DNA of 43,726 nt. Source: Planctomyces sp. (GTDB taxonomy: Bacteria; Planctomycetota; Planctomycetia; Planctomycetales; Planctomycetaceae). The stretch is taken from positions 1 through 43,726 of the forward strand of contig SXXK01000127.1 of assembly GCA_005791255.1 (NCBI GenBank). The letters run 5' to 3'. This document shows, piece by piece, positions 36,993 through 43,726 of this stretch. A program made the translations under genes and the position numbers. The first letter of the stretch is position 1. Every line of letters begins with the position of its first letter. Below the pieces are notes generated by a model. It saw only the letters and a program-made list of their open reading frames with translations, had not been told where the DNA came from and did no database searches.

Positions 36993-39900
36993 TCAGTAGG
37001 GCTTTGGCAGTGGGGTCGGATGGGGTTCTTTACACTTCTCCGGAGGTGCTGCTGGTTCCTCAGCTGCTGGTTCCTCAGCTGCTGGTTCCTCAGCCGCTGG
37101 TTCCTCAGCTGCTGGTTCCTCAGCCGCTGGTTCCTCAGCTGCTGGTTCCTCAGCCGCTGGTTCCTCAGCCGCTGGTTCCTCAGCCGCTGGTTCCTCAGCT
37201 GCTGGTTCCTCAGCTGCTGGTTCCTCAGCCGCTGGTTCCTCAGCTGCTGGTTCCTCAGCTGCACCTTCGTATGCAGCCTCCTCCAGCACAACCTCTTCAA
37301 CGACAGCCTCTTCGGCGGCAGCCTCTTCAGCAGTCATTGCCTCTTCAGCGGCAATTTCCTCAGCGGCCGCAGCTTCTGCTTCCAGATCTTCCGGCGTCAG
37401 GTACAGCGGAATCTTGGGGCCCTTGGCAACAGAGTTCTTTGAACCCTTCTGCAAAGGTTCCTTCGCCTTGCGAACGACACCCTTTCCGTCGGCATCGGCA
37501 GTTGCTGAATCCCGAGGTACAACCTCATCGGCACCGTCGGCGTCAGTCTCCTCGTCAGCCGCATCGCCGTCACTATCCGACTCGTCGTCGTTTTCAGACG
37601 GATCCACGGCTGGGATCTTTTCGAGATCCAGTCCGTTGGTCAAGGCTTCTTCGAAGGTCTGCAGTGCTTCACCACCATCACGTCCCGTCTCCGGCAAAAC
37701 CGCCAGCGAGTCGAGGGCGTTGTCCCACTTTACGCTGTCGTGGCCATTCACCAAAAACAGTTCAGGATGGTCGAAGGGCGCCTTCTGGTACTTCACGCGC
37801 GGGTCCGTCAGGTGCTCAAGAAACTCAACCAGGTTTGCGATCCCGAGGTGGTGCCCATGGAGCGAAGGAATTCCGCTGACATCAGTGTCCAGATCCTTCA
37901 GATTCGCATGCTCAAAGTCTGAACCGCGAACATAGAACTGAACTACTTCGGTCAGGTTCTTCATGCTGCCCGTGTGCATGTAGGGACCGGTCAGTTCAAC
38001 GTTGCGGAGGGTCGGTGTCTTGAAAGCACCGTCCACAGCCACGCGATCACTGGAGGTCACAATATGCTTCGGATCCGGGTCTGCACCGGCCTGCTCCTGA
38101 CGGCTGTATGACAGAGGTCCAAACAGCGGATGAGCAGCACCGATCCCGAGATCCTCAGTGGTCGGACGCACGCCGATGTTGTAGAATCCTTCATCATAAA
38201 ACGCCAGACCGCGCGCCATTGGCATGTAGTGGATGCCGCCGTCCGTGGACAGTTGCCCACGAGTCATGCTGACAGTCGCCCCCGCAAACTCAGGACCGTG
38301 ATGGCAGGTAATACACTTGCCTTCGTTCATGAAAATGCGGAAGCCCTTCTTAGCACCTTCAGACAGGGCACTCCTGTCACCCTTCGCGTACGCATCGAAT
38401 GGCGTCTCATCAGAAACCAGAGTCGACTCATACATCATGATGGCCAATCCCCAGAACAGGGAGAAGTTGGCTTCCATGTGTGTGTAACCGCCTTCAGTGA
38501 TCTGCTTGCCACCCCACCACTGCCGATGGAATGCGTCACGGATCAACTGAGCATAGCTGGCGTCCAGACCACGGCCGTCAGAATCGCAGTAAATTCCAAG
38601 AACGCTGTCGTCATCGTGAACTTTCTGCAGGCCCAGTGGCTGCAGAGACATCAGCTTACGACCCAGTTCCGTGAAATCGCGACCGTCGGCACTCATCTCC
38701 ACAGCGCTCAATACCGGACCGACAGCCTGAGATGCCAGAGCGGCATTATCCAGACTGATCTTCACCTTCTGCAGGTGTCCGCTCTCGGCCAGCTGATACA
38801 CCCGCGCGTCCTTGTCCAACTCGCCAAACGGATTGACTCCGTTGAAGTAGCGATTGGCACGACCGTCCCAGAACAGGCGATCGTGGAACACGGCGTTGAT
38901 CGTCGACGGAGCATTTCGGCCAGTCACCTGACGAGCATTGCTTCCCTGAATATTAAACACAAGGTCAGCAACATGCTTGCACTTGTCAATCGGATTTCCG
39001 ATGACAATCGACACAAATGCCTCAGTCACAACACCCTGAGATCCGAAGACCTGCATGGAGTCGCTGATGACGGGGTTCTTGCTGTCACCGTCTGAGGAAC
39101 TGCTGCCAGGACGAGTCGGATCCTTGAAGCGATGGAACGGGAAGTCCGAAGGCTTCAGTTCCTGATTCGCTCCCTTGAACGACTGTACTGCAGCAACGCC
39201 CAGTTTCAGGCTGGCAGCAGACTGATGCCCGAAGGTACTGCCCGGCGCACCCGGATGCAGCTGATTCTTCGTGCGAATGTCCGCACCAGCGTTGTAATGG
39301 CACGAAGCACATGCTGTGCGGCCATCACTGCCCGCCTGCATATCCCAGTACAGAGCTTTCCCGAGTGCAATTGCTTTTTCTTTGTCTTTAATGAAGTCTG
39401 CCAGGTTCTCCGGCAGCGGAACATTAATTGACTCCAGCGGTCCCGGAGCCAGTGCTTCCTTCAATACGCGGACATTCGCTACCACAGGACCGTCCGGAAT
39501 GCCGGCAGTTTCTGAAGCGAAGCGGATGCCGGTCAGAGGCCTCACGGCGGTAAAGACCAGTTCGTGCTCTTCCCACCGCATGTTGCTCTTCGACCAGCGA
39601 CTGGGGCGCTTCACGGTGAAAAGCTTCTTTTCGCTGCCAAAATATACGGCCAGTGTGCGAGCCTTCGAGGGGAAGGTCGACCAGTTGCCAGACATCAGGA
39701 AGCGAACATGATAGCGGAACCCTGGCACAGTCTCGATCGCCTGAAACAGCGAGCCGGAACGATTACCGTTCAGGTCCACTGCATTGCCGCGATCATACGG
39801 CACCTTAAAATCGTTGACATGCAGCGCCACATTGCCAACGTCCACAGTCCAGCGACCCACTTTACCGGGAGCCGCTACAACATTCACCGGATTCGACAGA

Positions 39901-40325
39901 TCAGATTCATCGAAGAATCCGTCAACCAGAACATTACGCAGCCAAACCGGATCCGGTTCCGGTTCGCCCATCGCGGCAATTACCGGTGCCATTCGAGGAA
40001 GACCCAGACGGGCGGCCTTTGCGTCCACACCGACATCGGCAGCCAATGGCTCAGCCTCTTCTGTCGCCGGTGCTTCCAGCGCAAAGACCAGCTCTTCCGC
40101 TGGATCAACCGCTCCCTTCGCCGTATCCTGAGCGACAACGTGGCTGGACGACGCCAGCAGTGCCGCAGCAAGGGCAAAGGGGGAACTCACGCGGGACAGC
40201 CAAAGCCGCCACCGCGTTACACGCACAGCGAGGCAGTTTGTGTCTGCCAGCGCTGAGCCAATCCCTCCGTGCAGCCTGCCCATGCCATCCTGTGGCACGG
40301 ACTTTTTAAGAAATTCTACAACCAT
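36993..40325 (-). CDS. DUF642/choice-of-anchor-like domain + di-heme cytochrome c peroxidase, with Ala/Glu/Pro repeat tail
   Basis: Heme motifs CASCH and CITCH; FWDGRANRYFNGVNPFG; LRNVELTGPYMHTG; N-terminal VDLNGNRSGSLFQAIETVPGFRYHVRF; C-terminal (AAEEP)n. Exact start uncertain. Confidence 0.88.
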   Translation of the reverse strand: MVVEFLKKSVPQDGMGRLHGGIGSALADTNCLAVRVTRWRLWLSRVSSPFALAAALLASSSHVVAQDTAKGAVDPAEELVFALEAPATEEAEPLAADVGVDAKAARLGLPRMAPVIAAMGEPEPDPVWLRNVLVDGFFDESDLSNPVNVVAAPGKVGRWTVDVGNVALHVNDFKVPYDRGNAVDLNGNRSGSLFQAIETVPGFRYHVRFLMSGNWSTFPSKARTLAVYFGSEKKLFTVKRPSRWSKSNMRWEEHELVFTAVRPLTGIRFASETAGIPDGPVVANVRVLKEALAPGPLESINVPLPENLADFIKDKEKAIALGKALYWDMQAGSDGRTACASCHYNAGADIRTKNQLHPGAPGSTFGHQSAASLKLGVAAVQSFKGANQELKPSDFPFHRFKDPTRPGSSSSDGDSKNPVISDSMQVFGSQGVVTEAFVSIVIGNPIDKCKHVADLVFNIQGSNARQVTGRNAPSTINAVFHDRLFWDGRANRYFNGVNPFGELDKDARVYQLAESGHLQKVKISLDNAALASQAVGPVLSAVEMSADGRDFTELGRKLMSLQPLGLQKVHDDDSVLGIYCDSDGRGLDASYAQLIRDAFHRQWWGGKQITEGGYTHMEANFSLFWGLAIMMYESTLVSDETPFDAYAKGDRSALSEGAKKGFRIFMNEGKCITCHHGPEFAGATVSMTRGQLSTDGGIHYMPMARGLAFYDEGFYNIGVRPTTEDLGIGAAHPLFGPLSYSRQEQAGADPDPKHIVTSSDRVAVDGAFKTPTLRNVELTGPYMHTGSMKNLTEVVQFYVRGSDFEHANLKDLDTDVSGIPSLHGHHLGIANLVEFLEHLTDPRVKYQKAPFDHPELFLVNGHDSVKWDNALDSLAVLPETGRDGGEALQTFEEALTNGLDLEKIPAVDPSENDDESDSDGDAADEETDADGADEVVPRDSATADADGKGVVRKAKEPLQKGSKNSVAKGPKIPLYLTPEDLEAEAAAAEEIAAEEAMTAEEAAAEEAVVEEVVLEEAAYEGAAEEPAAEEPAAEEPAAEEPAAEEPAAEEPAAEEPAAEEPAAEEPAAEEPAAEEPAAEEPAAEEPAAEEPAAPPEKCKEPHPTPLPKPY
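37048..37257 (-). repeat. 14 tandem 15-bp repeats encoding (EEPAA)n
   Basis: GC(T/C)GCTGGTTCCTCA x14 counted directly on the + strand; only one position varies. Confidence 0.97.
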
Positions 40326-40897
40326 GCTTTTACCGTCTCTGGTGCCAAGGGGAACAACTCACCATCAGACAAAAAATCGACACCTTCCGGATTTCGTTCT
40401 CCGGTGACGACCCCTGCCTCAGCCGCACGGTCAGGACATCTCCCTTCTGCATCAGTCCGGATGCAGAAATGCCTGACCACGACCATGACCCAGGTACCCA
40501 CGAACGAGCTTTCTTCACGACACACTGTTCTCCTGCACAATCGCGATCCGCGATGTGCACAACGTGTCCTTGATCACCTTGTCAGCAAACGGCAAGCCGT
40601 AAAGCAAAAAAGACACTGCAGGCCCGCTCGCGGTATCAACTGTGTCAACAACAGCGATTATCCGGGCCCTGCAATCGTTACAATCGATACAACGAACTCA
40701 ACGGGACCGGACATTTCCCCCGGTGCTCGCACCATGATGCAGTCTCGCACGATCTTGACGATCGATCTGTTCAGTTGGGTTTGCGCTGTATGTTCAGGAT
40801 CATTGATGGGAATCCCCACCCCGGTGGCTGCGTGAGCCCCACTCCACACACAGACATTCCAGCCAGCGGCTCCCATCTTCAGACATATCCACGGCAC

Positions 40898-40927
40898 AAA
40901 AAAAGCCGCTGGCAGATGCCAGCGGCT
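40898..40927 (-). terminator. Rho-independent terminator between the two peroxidase paralogs
   Basis: - strand AGCCGCTGGC-ATCT-GCCAGCGGCT-TTTTTT. Confidence 0.85.
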
Positions 40928-40957
40928 TCGCTTCCTCATTTCGTCCAGCACTGTCTC

Positions 40958-43585
40958 TCAATCCCGCCAGTAAATCGGCGGCTTCACAGCACCTTCAGCC
41001 GGGGACTTCGGCAAAGGCAAAGGATCGCCAGGGATCAGCTTCGCCGGAGGAATATCGTTTACCGGAGCGGTTGGGTACTTTGATTCAGGATACCTGCCCG
41101 ATCCGGAACGCCACTGCATGCCACGCTGCAGAGTCTGCTCAAAGGTCCACAGTCCCTCTCCACCGTCCCGACCATTCGCCGGAATCACCAGCAACTGATC
41201 CATCGCCTCATCATAACACTCTTCTGCATGGCCATTCGGGATCACCAGTTCAGGATGATCAAACGGAGCTTTCTGCCTCCGCACTCGCTCATCGGTCAGA
41301 TGCTCCATAAACTCGACCAGCGCGTCCACCTTGAACTCACTGCCGTACATACCCTCCAGCGGACGAATATTGGGCGCCAGATCCTGCCGATTCTGATCCG
41401 GAAAATCTCCCCCGCGCACGTAGAATTCCACAACTTCCCTCAACGATTTCATGCCGCCGTTGTGCATGTAGGGGCCGGTCAGGGAGACATTTCGCAGCGT
41501 TGGCGTCTTGAACGCGCCATTCACCGCCAGTCGCTGGTCCTGCGACACAACAACTTTCGGTTCCGGATTCCTGCCCAGCTGCTCCTGCCGACTGTACGAC
41601 AGCGGCCCAAACAGAGGATGTGCTGCACCCACACCAATGTCCTCAAACGTCGGGCGCACTCCAATATTGTAAAATCCCCCGTCATATACGGCGATGCCAG
41701 TGGACATCTGCATTCTCTCGACACCCCCGTCATTCGACAGAACACCCCGCAGTTCACTCACCGTAGCCCCCGCGAACTCCGGACCACTGTGACAGTCGAT
41801 ACATCGCCCCTCATTCATGAAGATCTTCAGCCCCTCCTTAGCCAGCGGCGACAGAGCCGATCGATCCCCCGCTGCCCAGCGGTCATAAGGCGCCTGATCA
41901 GACACCAGAGTCGACTCATACATCATGATCGCCAAGCCCCAGTACAGCGAAAAATTGGCTTCCATGTGCGTAAATCCCTCGGAAGTAAGCCGACGGCCTG
42001 ACCACCACTCCGGCTTGAACGCTTCACGAATCAGCTGCGAATAGCTGGTCTTTTTGCCGCACAAGCCATGCCCCGATTCATCACAAAAGCAGCCCAGCAC
42101 ACTGTCGTCAGGCGACACCTTCTGCAGTGCCAAAGGTCTCAGAGGCAACAGTTTCCTCGCCAATTCCGAGAACCGCCGACCGTCCCACGACATCTCCACC
42201 CGACTGATCACCGGACCAGTCGCCTGTGACGCCAGAGCTGCATTGTCAATGCGAACCATAACCCGGCTCATCGATCCATCCGCTTCTGCAAAGTACACTC
42301 GAGCCTCCGGATCGAGATCCCCAAACGGATTGACTCCGTTGAAATATCGATTGGCTCTGCCATCCCAGAACAAACGGTCGAAAAAGACCGCATTGATCGT
42401 GGTCGGTGAATTTCTGCCGGTAACCTGCCGGACATTGACCCCATGCATGCTGAACACCGGATTCAGCACCGGTTTTCCGAGATCCGCAGACCGACCTCGA
42501 ACCAAAGCAATAAAATCCTCAGTCAGCACCCCCTGCGACCCGGCCACCTCGCGCGTGTCACGGAGTACTGGATTGCCTTTTGACGGCTGCCCCTGCCGAT
42601 CCGCCGGAGCCAGCGGCTGCAGCACCTTGTGAAACGGAAAGTCCTCCGACTTCAATGTCCCGTTCACTCCGCGAAATTTCTTCACCGCATCTGCAAACAA
42701 CGATGCACTCTGCGGATACTGCGGTCCGAAATTGCTGCCCGGAGCACCAGGATGCACCATGTTCTTCAGTCGCAGGTCGGCCCCCGCATGCCAGTGGCAG
42801 GTGGCACAGGCCGTGCGACCGTCCGAGCCCACCTGCATGTCCCAGAACAGGGCTTTCCCCAAAGCAAGTGCCCGCTCCCGATTGGCAATGTACTTCTCCA
42901 GATCTGCCGGCAGCGGTACCGGAACGCTGCTCAGTGGTCCCGGAGGTCCCTGGGGAGCATACAAAGACACGGCCGCAATCATGGGACCGTCTGCAGTACG
43001 GGATGTTTCCGAGGTAAATCGCAGCGCCGCCTGCGTTCCCTGAGCCAGAAGGTCGGCCGTATACCACTTCCAATCAACTGCAGACGGTGACCAGTCTGCA
43101 GGTTTCGCGATTGAAAACGTCATTTTCTGCTTCCCCAGCCGCACAGTCACCACACGCGGACGATTGTCGTTGCCTGCCCACTTACCGGCGGCGAGGAATT
43201 TCACGGTATACCGCAGACCCGGCTGCACAGGCACAGCCTGGTAAATCGAGCCTGAACGCGTGCCATTCAGATCGATCGCATTTCCCCGGTAGCCCGGCGG
43301 ACGATACTCGCCCACCACAACATCCACGTCACCCAGATCAACCTGCCACTCACCAATCTTCTTCTGAGCCCGCACGAGCGTCGTCCGGGCATACCCAGGC
43401 GCTGAAAAGGCACCATCACGCACGAGGTTCATCAGTTCCGCAACCTCGGACTGCTCCGGGGCGGCAGGCGGCTCAATCGGAACAATGGGCTCCTGAGCCG
43501 GCAATGCCCCCAACCCGACCCCCAGCACTCCCAGACCGCAACCCAGCAGCCCCTTCAAAACTGTCCTCGCCAGCAAATTATTCAC
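40958..43585 (-). CDS. DUF642/choice-of-anchor-like domain + di-heme cytochrome c peroxidase (paralog of 36993-40325)
   Basis: Heme motifs CATCH and CIDCH; IDLNGTRSGSIYQAVPVQPGLRYTVKF; NAVFFDRLFWDGRANRYFNGVNPFGDL; LRNVSLTGPYMHNG; GTG start with strong GAGGTGA SD. Confidence 0.9.
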   Translation of the reverse strand: MNNLLARTVLKGLLGCGLGVLGVGLGALPAQEPIVPIEPPAAPEQSEVAELMNLVRDGAFSAPGYARTTLVRAQKKIGEWQVDLGDVDVVVGEYRPPGYRGNAIDLNGTRSGSIYQAVPVQPGLRYTVKFLAAGKWAGNDNRPRVVTVRLGKQKMTFSIAKPADWSPSAVDWKWYTADLLAQGTQAALRFTSETSRTADGPMIAAVSLYAPQGPPGPLSSVPVPLPADLEKYIANRERALALGKALFWDMQVGSDGRTACATCHWHAGADLRLKNMVHPGAPGSNFGPQYPQSASLFADAVKKFRGVNGTLKSEDFPFHKVLQPLAPADRQGQPSKGNPVLRDTREVAGSQGVLTEDFIALVRGRSADLGKPVLNPVFSMHGVNVRQVTGRNSPTTINAVFFDRLFWDGRANRYFNGVNPFGDLDPEARVYFAEADGSMSRVMVRIDNAALASQATGPVISRVEMSWDGRRFSELARKLLPLRPLALQKVSPDDSVLGCFCDESGHGLCGKKTSYSQLIREAFKPEWWSGRRLTSEGFTHMEANFSLYWGLAIMMYESTLVSDQAPYDRWAAGDRSALSPLAKEGLKIFMNEGRCIDCHSGPEFAGATVSELRGVLSNDGGVERMQMSTGIAVYDGGFYNIGVRPTFEDIGVGAAHPLFGPLSYSRQEQLGRNPEPKVVVSQDQRLAVNGAFKTPTLRNVSLTGPYMHNGGMKSLREVVEFYVRGGDFPDQNRQDLAPNIRPLEGMYGSEFKVDALVEFMEHLTDERVRRQKAPFDHPELVIPNGHAEECYDEAMDQLLVIPANGRDGGEGLWTFEQTLQRGMQWRSGSGRYPESKYPTAPVNDIPPAKLIPGDPLPLPKSPAEGAVKPPIYWRD

Positions 43586-43726
43586 GTCGTCACCTCACTG
43601 TCGGATGCCCAATGGAAACGCCCCTCTGAGGCTTCCCTACAGCGAAATGTGGTCCCAACAGGACGCTGTTCCCCCCCACAACACGAGTCCTGCAAAAAGC
43701 CGACAGATCATCAGAACCCGCATTTC

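Noticed and set aside
37048-37257. Could the repeat array be a CRISPR?
   Set aside because: Units are 15 bp, directly contiguous with no spacers, in frame inside a CDS, with no cas genes nearby.
36855-37879. + strand ORFs encoding CWFLSRWFLS... and LLVPQPLVPQ... repeats
   Set aside because: These are other-frame translations of the 15-bp tandem repeat inside the peroxidase gene. A 15-bp unit without stops keeps several frames open, and the heme-peroxidase frame continues with recognisable domains.
38130-39095. 321-aa + strand ORF
   Set aside because: Antisense to the di-heme peroxidase; no domain signature.
1-43726. Mobile element, phage or defence island
   Set aside because: No transposase, integrase, phage structural, restriction or toxin-antitoxin signatures seen; the tRNA at position 1 is not followed by an integrase.

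Overview
This 43.7 kb window looks like a GC-rich planctomycete-type chromosomal segment. That assignment is inferred from DUF1571, DUF4159, the MoxR/DUF58/BatA operon and the Ser/Thr kinase style; no database was searched. It starts inside a tRNA-Asp(GUC) gene and carries about 29 convincing CDSs. Housekeeping and metabolic genes include zwf, ribBA, accA, scpB, rlmC-like and chrA. Signalling genes include an FHA-GAF histidine kinase and a Ser/Thr kinase with a Met-Pro-Gly tail. There is also a DUF4159-MoxR-DUF58-BatA/VWA operon, a fused ApbE-DUF2271 flavin transferase with a PepSY_TM partner, an HSP90-like chaperone, two transglutaminase-like proteins, and an MFS transporter/amidohydrolase pair. 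At the 3' end are two large tandem paralogous di-heme cytochrome c peroxidases, each with an N-terminal DUF642/choice-of-anchor-like domain. I saw no mobile elements, CRISPR arrays or recognisable defence islands. The most interesting signals are: (i) the paired DUF642-like/di-heme peroxidases, one with a C-terminal tail encoded by 14 near-identical 15-bp repeats, separated by a terminator whose 3' arm has a second possible pairing partner; (ii) several family members that appear to have lost canonical catalytic residues (thioredoxin-fold, M14-like, asparagine-synthase-like, DHDPS-like); (iii) the Met-rich kinase tail; (iv) leader hairpins next to the HSP90-like and DUF1571 genes. All functional calls come from reading motifs by eye.
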